Source of the DNA: Irineochytrium annulatum | Taxonomy: Eukaryota > Chytridiomycota > Chytridiomycetes > Chytridiales > Chytridiaceae | Assembly: GCA_027600665.1 (NCBI GenBank) | Contig: JADGJL010000033.1 | Location: forward strand, 1-64,000 | Reading direction: 5' to 3' | DNA length: 64,000 nucleotides | Shown: in pieces, positions 42,621-56,300 of the stretch | Layout of the letters: each line of letters opens with the position of its first letter | How positions within the stretch are numbered: position 1 is the first letter of the stretch | The notes under the pieces: generated by a model | What the model was told of the DNA's origin: nothing | The model's database searches: none | What the model saw: the letters and a program-made list of their open reading frames with translations, nothing else | Made by a program: the position numbers and the translations under genes

Positions 42621-45600
42621 TCATTTCTTCGACTTCTTATGCCGCCCCGTCTTCTCCCTCCTCTTTTCCTTGAGCCGCCGTTCCTTCGCAATCTGCGTCG
42701 ACGTCTTCAGCTCGGACTTGCCCTTGCTCTTCGGCGCCGACGCCGACTTCGACTGGCCAGCAGCGGGGGTGGACGACATCTTCCTCACCTTCCCAGACTT
42801 CCCCTCCACCCGCGCCTTCTTCTCCTCCATAGCTTGCTTCCTCGCGAAGTTCTTCGATTTCGGGTCGGCGGGCGTGATCTTGTTGTGCCGGTACGTCCGC
42901 TGCCCGAACGGCTTGCCCGACGCGCCGAGCATCGCGGAGGCGATTTCCTCGTCACCGACTCTTGGTATGCTGACGCGGGTCTTCTTCTGCCAAGACTCGA
43001 ACCTGCATAAAAATTAAGTCAACAACATAGTCATAATGACAATCGTGCGATGTACCTATTGGATTTGAACGACGCTGGTACCGACGCCCCGGAGTCTGTT
43101 TTGATCCTCTTCTTGTTATCCGCGCCTGCCGTCTGCCTCACGAAGCTCTTCTTCTTTTTATCCCACAGCAGATTCCCGCGCGTCTTAGTGACCTTCAGCC
43201 CGTCCTCATCGTCGCCCGCAACGTCAACCGTGATTTCCGCAGCGCGTTCGGCAAAATTGTCAGTGGTGCCCGTCGTTTCGGACCGCTTCGCGTTAACGGA
43301 GTAGCCCTTCTCGGTCGCGCTGTCCTTTTGAAAGTGGGACATGTAGAACTCGGCGTCACGAGAGGAAGAGGCGCCGTCACGTTTCCGCTTCTTCGAAGTG
43401 CCGGTGATGACGTCCGTGAAGGCATCCTGGAAGGGGTTTAGCATATGCATAAACATACAAAGCATTACGTTGAAATCGTCGTCGTCCGCGTTTGTGAAGT
43501 GTCCACCCAACGTGAACTTTTGGCTCGACTCGCCCTTTCGCAAGTCGGATCGCAGAGCTCTTTTCGCCTCGATCGCGCCGCTTAGTTGTCTCCGCCGATT
43601 GCTCATCAAGACGGCCTCAGACGTCTTCATCCCTCTCCGGCCGATTTCAAACACTGTCTGCGTCGCAGCATGTTACAAGCCGCACATTACACCGGCAGTC
43701 ACAAACCTCCGACGGCCTAAAGTTCGCCAGCTGATCCAGCACATTGATCCGCTCCACCTCATTGCTGCTAGAGAACTGCAGCAAGTACGGGTTGATCCCG
43801 AGAAACGAGTCTATCACCTCCTTCGCCCTGGCGTAACTCTCCTTGCTCGCGGTCGCCCTTGTCTTGTAGTACAGCTTGTACCCGTTCTTCACGGACTGCT
43901 GCAGGGCCAGCAGGGACGCGTTCTCCTTCAGCCACTCCAGAACGCGCTCGCGCTCGATATGAAGGGACGAGGGCGGGAACTGGCCAAGGATTATGTCGGT
44001 GGTGTAGCTTGCCAGCCTGGCGGTGGAGGCGTCAAAGGCGGACCCAAACATTAGGGAACGACCCAGGAAAAGCTGGAGGTCCAGGAGGAAAGGAAGCTAC
44101 TTTTGTGTCAGACAAACAGCGATCCGCCCGCCTTGCGGAGAACAAATAATACCTCGTCATTCACCACCAACGAGAAGGCCATGCCCGTCCGCCCAGCACG
44201 CGCAACACGACCCGACCGATGGATCATCACCTTCGGCGACGCCGGGAAATCGAAGTGGATGACGTTGTCCAACAGCGGGATATCAATACCACGAGCAGCA
44301 ATATCCGTTACCAGCATGACCTTAACGCCCCCGCTTCTAAACCTCGCAATGTGCATATTCCTCGCTTGTTGGTCCAGCGACCCGTAGATGTACGTGTTCG
44401 CGATGCCCGCAAGCGTCAAAAGCTCGTGTAAATACTCGACGAGGTGCTTCGTTGCCGCGAAAATTAGCGTCTGCTGATCCTTGGGTATAATGACGTCCAG
44501 TAAATGAATTAGGGCCGCGTCTTTATCCTCGGCCTTAAGAAGGAAGAAGAGCATCTGGAGGTCCGGGCTCAACTTCGTGTCGACGTCGAGCCGAATCAAA
44601 GCAGGATCGCTCAGCCCGGCTTTGGCGAACTCGACAAGCTGCTTCGGGAGGGTGGCGGAGAAGAGGAGGGTCTGGCGGGACTCGGGGAGCTTGTAGAGGA
44701 TTTCCTTTAGCTGCTCGGCAAAGCCCATCTCGAAGAGACGGTCGGCCTCGTCAAAGACGACGTACTCGACAGAACGCAGGTCAAGGTTCATTTCGATGAT
44801 GAGATGCATCAGACGACCCGGGGTAGCGACGATGCTGTCCGAAAACCATCAGTCTCAAAGAAGCGGCCCTGGGAGCGACGTAAGGGGAACACTCACATGT
44901 CCGGATTCGACGCCAACGCCGAGAACTGGTCGTCCATGATGTCGCCACCAACAAGCATGCAAGCGCGCAAGTCCATGTTCTTTGCCAGCTCCTTCACAAA
45001 CTTTAACGTCTGCATGGCCAGCTCACGCGATGGCGTCATGATAAGCCCGCGCGCGCCAAATTTGGGTGAGTGCGTCTTTAACCGCTCCAGCAGCGGGATG
45101 ATGAAAGCGGCTGTCTTCCCGCTCCCCGTTCTCGCCATCGCCACGACGTCCTTGTTTTCCATGATGACCGGGATGGCCTTCCGCTGAATCGGTGTAGGCA
45201 GTTTGTAGCCCTTCTTTATGATGGCTCCGTACACCGGGAAACTTAATCCTAGCATTTAACCGTCAGAGATGAATAAGCGTAACGAACTTCACATTACGAA
45301 CCCATAGATTGAAAGCCACCCGACTTCTTATGCCTCTTGTTCGCCTCGTGCACGGACTTTGTGATTACCGCATCCTCAACGTCCTCTCCCTCGCTGTCCA
45401 CCTCGTTGTCCTCAATGCCCTCACCTCCCACCTCGCTCCCCTGCGCGTCCTCGCCATCCTCTTCGTCGACCGGCACAGTCTCGAACCCCTCCGAAGCCTC
45501 CGAGCCGGACCCAGCCTCTCCCTCATCTCCCTCGTCATCCCGGTTTCCACGTCCTGGCTTCAACACCTTCCCGCGATCATCACGAGCCTTCGGTCGATTC

Positions 45601-45848
45601 GATTGGCCTTTCGCACCACCCTTGTTCACCTCCTTGTGCTGAAAGTCCTCGTAGCGAGGCCTGTCCGTGCTCTTGGCGACTGCCGAACCGCGCGTGGAGC
45701 CCGCGCCTCTGCCCCTAGAGGAACTCCGTCCTCGTCCGCCTCGGCCACCGCCTCGACCGCCGCCACCCCGCCCAACGCCTCCTCTCCCACCGCGGCTGCT
45801 TGATCGCGGGCCGCTGGATCCGCGCCCTCGACCTCCTCTTCCTCGCAT
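42621..45848 (-). CDS. DBP10: DBP10/DDX54 DEAD-box ATP-dependent RNA helicase
   Basis: Nucleolar helicase needed for 60S subunit assembly. The N-terminal 60 residues are an RGG/GRG-rich tract, followed by an acidic Glu/Asp-rich region. The Q-motif block [20 protein letters not shown] then [10 protein letters not shown] is diagnostic for DBP10. Next are [12 protein letters not shown] (motif I), TPSRELAMQ (Ia), [10 protein letters not shown] (Ib, joined across an intron), [14 protein letters not shown] (DEAD motif II), [13 protein letters not shown] (III), [20 protein letters not shown] (V) and [17 protein letters not shown] (VI). The tail has the DBP10CT region ([19 protein letters not shown]) and ends in a Lys-rich nucleolar signal [14 protein letters not shown]. 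At least five introns. The RGG tract at the N-terminus is longer than I expect for this family. Confidence 0.95.
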
Positions 45849-46151
45849 GTCTGGTCTTCAGTAAAAAAAGCCTAGAGGGCTTGAAGGGGAAATGGAGAGG
45901 ACAAGTCGAGCATAAGTTCAATTCCTGGCATTGCAACAGGACCATATTGAGTAAGAGATACTAATTAATACTCAACGTTAAAAAAAATTAAATAAAAAAC
46001 TTAATGGTCTCCATACAATTATAGCCATGCGACAAGTAAGAGGTGACAATTAAAAGGGAAAATACTTGGTAATGTTCTTCATCCAACCCCAGGCCTTCCC
46101 CACCCCGCAACCTTGATTTATCCTCATCACAATCCATGCGTTACAACACCA
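45849..46151. other. Gap between DBP10 start and PNP stop
   Basis: Promoter side of DBP10 and 3' side of PNP; AT-rich around 45960-46010. No gene seen. Confidence 0.5.
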
Positions 46152-47311
46152 TCACATAATCTTCACTAGCTTCCTCACAAGCCCCTGCATTTCTTGACTC
46201 CTCATCGCGCTTGTAGCCAACACCTCTTCATGGTTCGCGATGATGCCCGAGTCCGTGTTCCCGCCCGCGGCCGCCTCCGTGCCCTTCACATGGGCCATTG
46301 CGCTCCTCGGCAGGCTCTGGTTTACCATGTTCGTCACCAGCGATAGGCCCACAACACGGACGCCCGCGTGCCTAGCGACGATCACCTCGGGGACCGTCGA
46401 CATCCCCACGCAATCACCACCGGCGCTGCGGAGGAGCCGCGCCTCGGTCCTGGACTCGAAGGACGGGCCCGCGACGAAGCAGTACGTCCCCTCCCTCAAC
46501 ACCTTCTCCAGCGGCGTGCCGGCCGCGGCCTCGACGACCTTGCAGCGGAGGTCAAAGTCGTACGCGTCCGAGACGGGCGGGAACCGCGTGCCAAAGCAGT
46601 CCAAGTTGGGGCCAACGAGCGCCGAGAGGCCGGCGATACCGGGGAGGTTTAGGTGGTCCTGGATGATCATTATGTCGCCGATAGACCAAGACGGGTTGAG
46701 CCCGCCGGCGGCGTTGGTGACGACGAGGGTATGAATCTTAAGGAGGGAGAAGACGCGGATGGGGAAGACGGTGCGGAGGAGAGTGTGGCCTAATGCACAA
46801 GAACATCACCTTCACGTTTTCGATAACAAAAGGAAGGAAAGTAAACATGGCCAACTGACCCTCATAGGCGTGCTTCCGTCCTACCATGCAGACGGCCGCC
46901 TTGCCCGAGATGAGGCCGAAGACGAGCTTCCCAACATGGCCGGGCACGGTCGAGACGGCGAAATTGGGGATGTCCTACATGCACGCATTGAGTTTAGCCT
47001 TGTTGAATGGTAGGGCGGTACAACGCGAGAAGCTGCTCCAACCCGCAGGCAACAACCCTCGTCAGCAGGGCCCAGATCGCGGGTTTCCAACCTCACAATC
47101 CCTTCCTCTTAATCCTCACCTTGTAAGCGATCTCGAACCGGGGCTCCTCCAGCGTCTCCGCAAGCCCGCCCAGCCCGCTCCCACAGATGATCCCGACCTC
47201 GAGCGTCTTCAACTTCTCAGGGAGCTTGGCCCGGAGAAAGTCGGCCGTCTCCTTGTAGGTCTTCTCATCAAAGTAGCTGATGGCGGGGGGGAGAGCGTTG
47301 GGTGTGGCCAT
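46152..47311 (-). CDS. Purine nucleoside phosphorylase (trimeric, inosine/guanosine type)
   Basis: Cleaves purine nucleosides with phosphate in purine salvage. Exon 1 (47311 to about 47093) encodes [20 protein letters not shown] and [16 protein letters not shown], the GSGLG phosphate-binding loop. A middle exon has [20 protein letters not shown] followed by [10 protein letters not shown]. The long 3' part has [70 protein letters not shown] and [11 protein letters not shown], with the purine-site Glu in GPSFESR and the Asn in LVTNMV. These are the class I (trimeric) PNP blocks. Length of about 290-300 residues is normal. The stop TGA is at 46154-46152. Confidence 0.96.
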
Positions 47312-47881
47312 GGTTGACGGAGAGGTGGACGAAACTTGGTGGGGTTTTTCTGCACGTTCGGCTCCGACGTGATGCAGGGTCCCACGTTCATTTCACGTGC
47401 GACAGTATGGAATGGAGGTGCAAGGTATGAGTATGCTAGATATACATTTGTACTTGAGTGTTGCGAGCACATAAATAATAGACTCGGAAAGATAAACGAA
47501 TTCGGAGGAAGCCGCCCCCATGTACATTCTTTGTACTCAGCCGAAGGAAGAGCAAAGGGAAACGTAAACATATATTTGGATAAAAGAATGGGGGAAAAAG
47601 TCGTTCGCAGTCTGTCTGTCATCAGCGGCTTGAAACCTGTCGACAATAGTCAAGAGCAACCTGGAGCTAAGCTAGACAATTATCTTAAATCCAAATGAGC
47701 AATCTTTTACCAGATTACAAAGGTTTGACTCGACAGGGTTGTGGGGCTCGAAGGGAATGAATATGACAAAACGAGTACGGTTCCAATTATCGTGTGGAAG
47801 GATTATACGGAGTGGCTTGTGAGGGCTGTTTGGACTGACAATTCTTATTCAAGCCCTTTTTTCGAAGCGAGAGAAAGGCAT
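47312..47881. other. PNP/URB2 divergent promoter region
   Basis: 570 bp between the two start codons. A 120-codon open frame at 47336-47698 has no family resemblance and was not accepted. Confidence 0.45.
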
Positions 47882-50800
47882 ATGGACATCGAAGGCGTTG
47901 CAGCGTTCCTGAGCGCCCGTACGGCATCTTCGGACCTGACGCCGGATGAGAGGCTCGAGCGCGCCGCGCTGATCCTGCGGGACACGACCACCTACATCCC
48001 TTCGAAGCCGGCCCTCGTCCTCGAATGGATCATGCAAAACATGTCGCCCTCGGGCCCAGGCCGGCTCGCGGACTCCACGGTTGCTGCCACTGCCGGTCCA
48101 CTGCTGTGCTCGAGGCACTGGAGGCTTCTGAACGAGGTCGTTGCCCGTCTGGACGCTGGGTCGCGCGTGGCCGCGACTACGAGCGTGAGGGTGCCGCTCG
48201 TCGGCATGTTCGCGGACGCGTTCGCCGTGATGGCGAGGGACGTCGGCGATGAGGGGCGGCTGCGGGATCTGGTGATTGAGATGCGGAGGTGCTTCGGGGC
48301 CGTGGAGAAGGGCCCGTTGAGGGATCATTTGCTGCGCCCCTCGCCGGAGAACATGGCGACACTCGCGTCGAACGCGCTCACGTGTTTGGCGCTAATTGAG
48401 AGGACGCATGGGGTTTATGAGGAGATGTTTTCATTCGTTACCTCGATCCTGACGTGTCTTGTTGGCATTTTCGCGTCGTCTCCGAGTCAGAAGAAGGTTT
48501 TGAGCGCCAATATTTCAATATTAATGACATCTTCAAAAGATTTATGGTATTATTTGCTCCAAGCTATTGCACCTGCTGCTTCACTTCCGTCATCGCCTAT
48601 TACAGTCAACGGAGCTTGCTACAACCCAAGCCGGGGCCGAGGTTGCTGGCAAAATCATCGACGAATTCCTTTTTCACCGCGAGCACATTCCTGAATACGT
48701 GTCGGTCCTTAGCGGGCTGGAAGCCGAGCGAGCAAACACGCAAAAGAAACGGAAGGCGCCGTCGTTGAGCTATCCGAAGCAACTATTCGACTGCTTCGAG
48801 AAAATGCTCAAAGGCGGCAACGGGGAGGACCTCTACATCATCCTGGACGCTCTACCCATGTTCCTGGAGTGGTTTATCAAAGCCCGGAAGCGGACAGGCG
48901 GTGCTACAGCGCCTAACGCGGACTTCGCGTTTTTCTGTGAGCTGTACCGCGAGGCTCGTGCCAAATTCGCGGACCATTCTGAAGACGTCAGGGTGCTTGC
49001 GATCAACGCTACGACGGGGATGCTGCAGGGGATCTATCGCCACGACGTTTACCGCGCTGCGCATACGGATTTTTCGCAGATGCAATTGCACTTCCTTAAC
49101 GAGGTGTATCGGACTGTTTGCGAAATCGAGGACAGTTTGACGAGGAGGAGACATGGAGTGCTCTTTGACTTTTGGGGCGCGCTGATGCAGCTAGATCATA
49201 CAATCATTTTCTCGTCCCTAAAAGCTCGCTGGAATGTTATCCTAATGGTGAGAAAGTCGTGCATCTCGTCTTCTCGGTAATTAATGCTATGTTTGTTCCC
49301 TAGCCTTCGTCTGAAGCTCGCACGGCCGCTCTGTTGTTCGTACGTGAGATTATGGACGTGTCCCTGAAGGCGCGGCAGGTGGAGGTGTTCATCGGCCACA
49401 TCCTTTCAGCCGCTGCGGCACTTGAAGACACCGACGGCTGTATCTTACTCGACACTGAGTTTTTGCGCACGTAGGAAAAGCACGTTTGGCCGCTTTCTAG
49501 CCCGATAATCTAATATCAACCCCTCTACCCAGGTTTGAAGCATGCATATCCAAAACCATCTCGGCGTTAATCCCTGAAATTCTTGACCTATTCCTCTCTT
49601 CCCTCTTGGTCGCCACGCCTTCTAAGCGGAACCCCACAACGCGCAAACCCGCCACCCGTGACACACCCTGCCCCCCCAACGCCAACATCTACGCCTCCCT
49701 CCTCTGCAAAGTCCTCTCCGGCGCACGCATCACCCCAGGCCAGGACGTCGCGTTCGAGGCCGCCCTCGACGGCCTCTTCGATCACTTCATCGCGCCCATC
49801 GCGGCGGAGCTGGAGGGCGCCAAGCCGTCTGCCAGCGGGAAGAAGAAGCGGAAGAGCGCGGACGGGTTTGGTGTGGAGACACTGGCGCGGCTAGCAGTCG
49901 TGTGCCTGTGCGCGATGATGGAGTGCTCGAGCCGGTTTTGGGCGAGAAAGGTCACGACGGCGTTTTTGGAGGCGCTTTGGAACTCTGCGGTGGCCGTTGA
50001 TGATAAAGGGCTGATTGGGTGCGTGGTACGTAAAAGCCCTTACGGAAAACATGTTTATCTCACAGTGTTCACCTTTGTCAGCTGAAGGCGATGGTTCTTC
50101 ACGTCGACCATGTCGCGAATGGGTTTATTGACCCGAGGAGCGACGAGGCGTGCTGCGGCCTGATTTCGGTCGCGCTCCAGTGCCTGCAAGGGCAAACGAT
50201 CTACCCCAACGCGACGTGGAACGGGACGCTAGCGGACGTGGATGAGAAGAACTTGGCCGTCATGGGTTGGTCGGTAGTCATTGAGCGGATCACGCCGATA
50301 TGGTAATCGGATGCTTTATCAAACCTCTTGTTCTGATGCTTGTTTCTTTGTCAGTCGGCTGGCCAGCACGGAAGAGATTTCGTTCGTTGTTCGGACGGTC
50401 ATCAAGGTTTTGACTGGGAGCGATGGCGGTGTGAACAAAACTCTTGCATCGGCGTTTGGGAGCGCACTTCAGGAGGCGCCGTTTTACGAGATCACCTCTA
50501 TCCGAGGTAAATTTATGAAGTGGTGGTCAAGCTAATCCGCCACGTTCAGATGTTTTCTACGACGAGTTTCGAGCAAACATCGAGTCCATGGCTTCTCCTC
50601 TTGTCAACCAAAAGCATCCACTCGGGAACCAGATCCTTACTCTGATCAAAGGAGTGTGTTCCGCGGTTCCGGTGCCCGAGAACCTCCTCGAGGGCTTTGA
50701 GTTCGTGGCTACGGCGAAGGTGCCTTCGCAGAAGCACTCACTGATGGCGCCATCGGACTGCCTTGCCCGGCACCTTTCCCTCCTGAGCATCTTCCCGGTC

Positions 50801-52927
50801 CCGTACTTTACGCCCGCAGAACGGGACAGCATTTTGCAAATGTGTACGCTGTTGGATCATGTGACTGAGATGAGTGCGGAAGCTGGGTTAGAGAGGGTGG
50901 CAGCTTGCAGGAAACTGATCGCGCGGTTCTTGCCCGGTCGACAGGATGGGTCGTTATTTGTGAGTGCATTGAATGTGCGCGTACAGCGCAAGTAGCTAAG
51001 CTTCACTAGGTTCCTATTTATGGCAGGTCAGGGATTCTGATGACGTTCATGGATCGCGTTCGTAATGACATAAAGATCGGAGGATCTGGACGAGGTCCGG
51101 AGCTGTTGCGTTCGATAACAAACTCGTCGCTGGCAGTACAGAAACGTGTGCTAAAGTAAGTGGCATCTTCTTTCTCGTTTCTGTTTGTCCAGCGCTAATG
51201 CATCGCAGGAGGCAATTACAAGTAGGCAGGGTGGAGAACAATCATTTGCCATTTTTTTTCTCCACAAATCTTTCGTGGACGCTGGATCTCGATTTGGAGG
51301 GTGCACTTCTGAAAGCTCTAGGGCTGTATAACGCTGTCGCTGAATGGTTGCATGATAATCCGTCTACGTAAGACACGTACGATATTTAAGCACGAGCTAA
51401 CCTTTGCTATGCAGTGCAGCGAAAGAAATGTTCCTTTTTTCAACGATTTGGAAGCACGCTAAGGAGTGCGGGAGGGGTCTCTACACCGCGATATCTGCAT
51501 CGATGGAGCATCTTCCGGGTTCGAATGAATCAGCCGCGGTCCTGGATCTGCAAGTGACCCTCCTGGGCCAAATCACAGTGATCGGCAACGCTTTGGACGC
51601 GGAGGCGGGTCCGGCTGCTGTAACCATAGTGACGCTGAAGACCGTGATTGAGAAGTGCATCCCAAATATAGCCGAGAATCCGCTGCTGCTGCGGGCTTGT
51701 TCTAGGGCGTTCTTAGTTGTTGCCAGTCTTAAGGCCGCCGGCATATCCGCTCCACCGGTAGACATGTCGATCATTCTCGACACCTCTTCGGCCTTGATCC
51801 CGCACTGCGAAGGTGAGGAGTCGATTTAAATATATATATTTGACGGCTTTTCAGACCCGATCCGTACTGCCATTGAACACGCGTTGAGCCTCACATTTAA
51901 AGCGTTGCCGAATGATGAATACGCCAAGTGCTTCAACTACATATTGCAACATTTGGAGTCGGATAGCATAAGCGAAGGTTGCCCATCCGCGCACGTCTTC
52001 TTAGCGTGGACCGCGTACGCGAGCGGGAAGGCCGGTATGGTTAATGGCAGCTGTATGTATTGGCTTGCTAATGAGTTTGGCAGAGAGGATGGACGTAGTC
52101 AAAAGTTCTACGCGGAGGATTCTCTTCGCGTTCGTCAGGCAGCTGGACTTAACGCGTTCTGGCACCTACGTTTGCCTGATACTCAAGTTTTTAAAAAAGA
52201 TTTCGACGGATATGGTACTGTGCGGCCTTCGTTTTTGTTGATTAACTCGTATCGTATTGCCCAGGCGGTCGATTTGCAGCCTATTGATATCTCGACGATG
52301 ATTATGAGCTGTTGCTCGGCATTGTCGGCGAAGGCGGCCTACGCTAATGATGCCTCTCTAAGCAAGAAATCCGGAAGGAGGCACGTCTTCCAGGCGATCT
52401 GCGCATTGCTGTTGTCCATCCTGTCGCATCGGCGCGACCAACTGATTCACGTGATCCCAAATCTTGTGTCCATCGTTCGGGATCTCATGAACTGCTTCCG
52501 GTTGCCTGCTGATGGCAACGATGGCTCATTCGTTCTGAAGAGCCATCAATCCCTGTCGATGTATGGCCAGCCGAGCCTCGCCATCGCGTTGTCACGGATC
52601 TTGGAGAGAATGAGCCAAAAGCAGAGCAGTGTGCATATCGACAAGAATGAGGACAGCTCCGCGAAGGTCAAGGCCTTCTCTAAGCATGCCACGTTCCTTG
52701 TAGCAGAGTATGTTGCTATTCAGGCTTCTAGGAATCCTTTGCACCCAGTCGCAAGGGACGCGCTGGTGGAGGGCATCTACTCGCTGGTCGATCTCTGCGG
52801 TGAGTTTGGGAGAGAGGCTGTCTTGGCCGGCATCGACGCGCGGGGTGCGTCGTTTGGTGGGAAGGCGACTTTTAAGAACCTGATCAATGATTGGACGTCG
52901 TATGCGAAAAGCAGGGGTAAGGTCTAG
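47882..52927 (+). CDS. Nucleolar 27S pre-rRNA processing protein, URB2/NPA2 family
   Basis: Urb2/Npa2 belongs to the early pre-60S particle that includes Npa1/Urb1 and Dbp6. The frame from ATG 47882 (MDIEGVAAFLSARTASSDLT) runs through alpha-helical exons with short GT-AG introns. Helices include LASNALTCLALIERTHGVYE and FLEWFIKARKR. The C-terminal domain is the basis for the call: HPVARDALVEGIYSLVDLCG, then EFGREAVLAGIDARGASFGG and KATFKNLINDWTSYAKSRGK. This fits the Urb2 C-terminal pattern (a YxLxDLC helix, then a Gly-Arg turn, then a final FK-LY-DY-K-GK segment). Length, about 1,400 residues after splicing, suits the family. The N-terminal two thirds are poorly conserved and are assigned by continuity. 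Convergent with EFL1, another 60S factor. Confidence 0.72.
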
Positions 52928-53377
52928 GCTTATCCTCCATTTCAATAGTATGCGTCGAACAAAGGCCATTTTGAGCTGTAATGGTCAAAATTCCGACCTT
53001 TTAATCTTAGTCTTGTACATGACAGCATTTATCCCTTCGCTCTCCACTAATTGCAGTTGCAATAAACTATCTTAATTCGCGGATGGGCATCGTGGTATTT
53101 AAATGGAGTGCTTGTTACATTGGCTAACTAACATCATCAAGACTTAGAAAGCGTTTCGTAGGGTATCATTCATTGTCAGCATCAGCTTCAGCAGACACAT
53201 CCATTCCCCCGCTAACCCGCTAGAACTCTACAACCAATGAAAGCCGCCAGTTAACGATCAACGGGCTTGAGGCCCGTCACGTCCCACATAATTCGGCACA
53301 CTTCCAAACCACATGGTACCGCTTCGACAGCCGCGGCGATAAGACCATAAGGTGCAGCCGGCAACGTCAAACAGCGA
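52928..53377. other. Convergent gap between URB2 and EFL1 stops
   Basis: 3' untranslated regions of two convergent genes. No additional gene is seen. Confidence 0.5.
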
Positions 53378-56300
53378 TCACTTGCGCTTGAGATTGCGCT
53401 CCTTTTCCGCGTGCTCGACGATTTTCTTCTCGACGAACATACCCTGGATAGCGATTTAAAAGGAAGTCGTGCCCAACAGTACAAACCTTTCGTTTTCTTA
53501 CAGCGTTCATATACTTGCGAGCTAGATTCTCGCGATCGGCTTTCTCCCCCAAATCCTCCAGCTCCTCCTGGGTATTCGGTACCCAGAAAGGGTCAAGATC
53601 AAGAACGTCAAAGCTATCGTTGCGTTAGCAACGCGACGAAAACGAGAGTAAGACGAACCCATTGAAAATCAGCTGCGGGCTTGCCGCACCAGCGGTCTTT
53701 TTCCTCATATCTGTCAGCGATAAGCTTCAGAGTTTTTGCAAAGTCTTCTCACCATCTGAGAATCCAAAGCTCTCGACGACGGGTAGCAGCGCCCTGATAT
53801 TGAAAAAGGGTGTCCCTTCCTTCATCTCCTCAGAGAGAATCCGGCCGCGCCGCCTATTAAGTACGGCATATACCTTACCGAGCACCTCCGCTATTTGGCA
53901 TAGGTTAGAGGGTAAACAAGAACCAACGAAGCGAGTGGCGATTACCTGGGGCTTGAAGGTCGCAGGTATACATGGCGAGGCCAAGCCGAGGGGACCAACC
54001 TAAGAATGCTTGCCTACATGCGTCCCTAACGGTGGTGATAAGCTGCCCAGTCAATAAGCTGATTTGCTTGCCTACAAATTAGCAAAAATACAACATAAAA
54101 AAAAAAAAAAAAAAAAAACAACAACCAAAAACCGCGAGAACTCACTCTCCGCGTTTTCCAGATCTAACTTGACGCTCTCGAGAAAGAACGCAACACCAGA
54201 CATCGGCTCTCCGCATAGCGGTCCCACAAAGGTCGCCAGCTGGAACCCCGTGAGGATCGAGTTTTCGTAATCCTTGATCGACCGCACGCGCTTCCCGACG
54301 GGATGGCCGTCGGCATCCAGTTCAACCGCCGGTGCGGGACCGGAGATGGCGGAGAAGCGGTCGCTCTCGTCGCGGGACCCGCTCTCGGACGTCACCTCAT
54401 CACGCTCGGTTTGAGCAAGAAGCTCAACCTCTGTCTTTGGGCGTAGTTTCGACACGGCGCCTTCGACCCATCTGGTAAAAAGATGAGATGAATAAACCAA
54501 AGCGGTGGATGCTTACGACCGTCCCGTGTACCCAATAATGGTGTTAAAGAGGATATTTGGTCCAACCTCTTTCGGACCAAATGACCAAATTCTAGGATGC
54601 AAACGTTAAAATCCAAAAGCGCTAACGACTATCATCGGGGCAAACCTCTTGATCACGCCATGCCACAACTCCTTCTCAACCAACCAGCCCTCCTTCGCAG
54701 CTTCCTCAAACTTCTCCTCGAGTTCGGCCACAAACTTCTGCCGATCCGCGACGTTCCTCCTCTCCTTCCCAGCCGCAACGGCGTCCACCTTTCCGCTGTT
54801 GATCTTCTTCGAGTCAAGTACGTCCTGTAGGCCCCGAAGCCGCGCCGCGCTCGTCTCCAAAAATACGGTAACGTTCTTCGGCAACGGCGCGGCCCGTACC
54901 CTCACGGTCGCTAGCCCGTTCCGCGTCGTCAAAACCGCAGTGCCTGTCGGAAGCTGTTCCACTGCCGGAGCGGGAGCCGTATCCTCCCCTTCGCCCTCCC
55001 ACTCAGAACCGGAGTCGTCGTTGCCCTTCTTGTCGGCGCCGAGGCCCGCGGCTGCAGTTGTCCGGTTGCCACGTCGACGCCGGTGTCGGTTGGCGGCCGC
55101 AAGAAGAGCTACTTCAAGCTCGCCAAGCTCTTCTTCCTGTATGTCCTCCGCGACAGGCGCCGCCGCAACCTCCTGTTGTTCCGCCTCCTCTGCCGCGGCA
55201 GCGACGGTGGCTACGTTATTGGAAAGGCACTCGCGGAACGGGACAATAGGCGGGGAGACATGAATTTCAATCTTCGCGTACCGCTCCTTAAGATCTCGAA
55301 TGCATCGCTGGTGACAAAGTAAGTATGGCGTTTCCAATGTTCACAACGTACGAACCTCCAAGTGTAACTCCCCGGCGGTAACAATAACGTGCTCTCCAGT
55401 CTCTTGCAAGAACACCTCAACGCAGGGGTCTGACTGATTGAGCAAATGAAGTCCATTTACAAGCTTGCTCATATCCGCTAAGAAGTCAAAATATTTTTAG
55501 CCAAATGCAGCGGGAAAAGGCCAATCTTTACGTACAAGGGTTCTCCGGCTCTACTGCGACCCGCAAGATCGGCGCCTCCTTCTTCAGCCCACCGAAGCTC
55601 GGACAGTCGACGGTCGAGCTGAGCGTGGCAGTCTTCAATACGTGTCCCTCAATCCCCGCGATCCCAAAGACGTTGCCAGCAGGCACCTCCACCAAATCCT
55701 GCATCTCCCTCCCCATAAGCAAAAACAGCCGCTTCACAACCATCTCGGTCCGATGAGCGTCCGGCTTTCCCGGCTCGTACTTGGGTCCGAGCACATTGAT
55801 GCGCTGCCCAACGCGAATTGTCCCCGAGTAGATCCGTGCAAAGCCGATGAGCGTCTCCGCCTCCGCTTCGGCCTCCTCCTCCGCCGCCAGTGCCGCCTCA
55901 TCCTCCTCCTCCCTCGCCCTCTCCGCCGCCAATGCCGTCGCCTCGTCCATCTTCATTCCAGCGGGCCCCGCCGCGGCCGTTGGGTCATCCGTCCCGCGTG
56001 CACCTAGGCTTCTTGCTCGCTCAATGGCCTGTTGGCGACGCTCCTGCTGCTGCTGGGGCGTCAACTTGGCGCGCTTCTCGTGCGGCAGCATGTTGCGCGG
56101 CACACTGAAAACTTTGCTGATATACGCGACGACAGTCGACGAGTTCGCGTCGCACTTAATCAGCTCCTTCTCCAGTGAGGCCGTGGCCGCGGTTGAAACG
56201 GAGGAGGTTGATATTGTGAGGAGAGGGTCTGGGGAAAGGATTTTGGGAATGCGGAGGTGTTGAGCTGTGGAAGGTGACGGCAGTTGATCGACGACGGCAA

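Noticed and set aside
42985..43015. T-loop-like GGTTCGAGTC suggesting a tRNA
   Set aside because: It is the start of a DBP10 coding exon (FESWQKKTR); no acceptor stem or anticodon arm surrounds it.
47336..47698. 120-codon plus-strand frame between PNP and URB2
   Set aside because: No family resemblance, and it overlaps the promoters of two supported genes. It could be 5' UTR of URB2.
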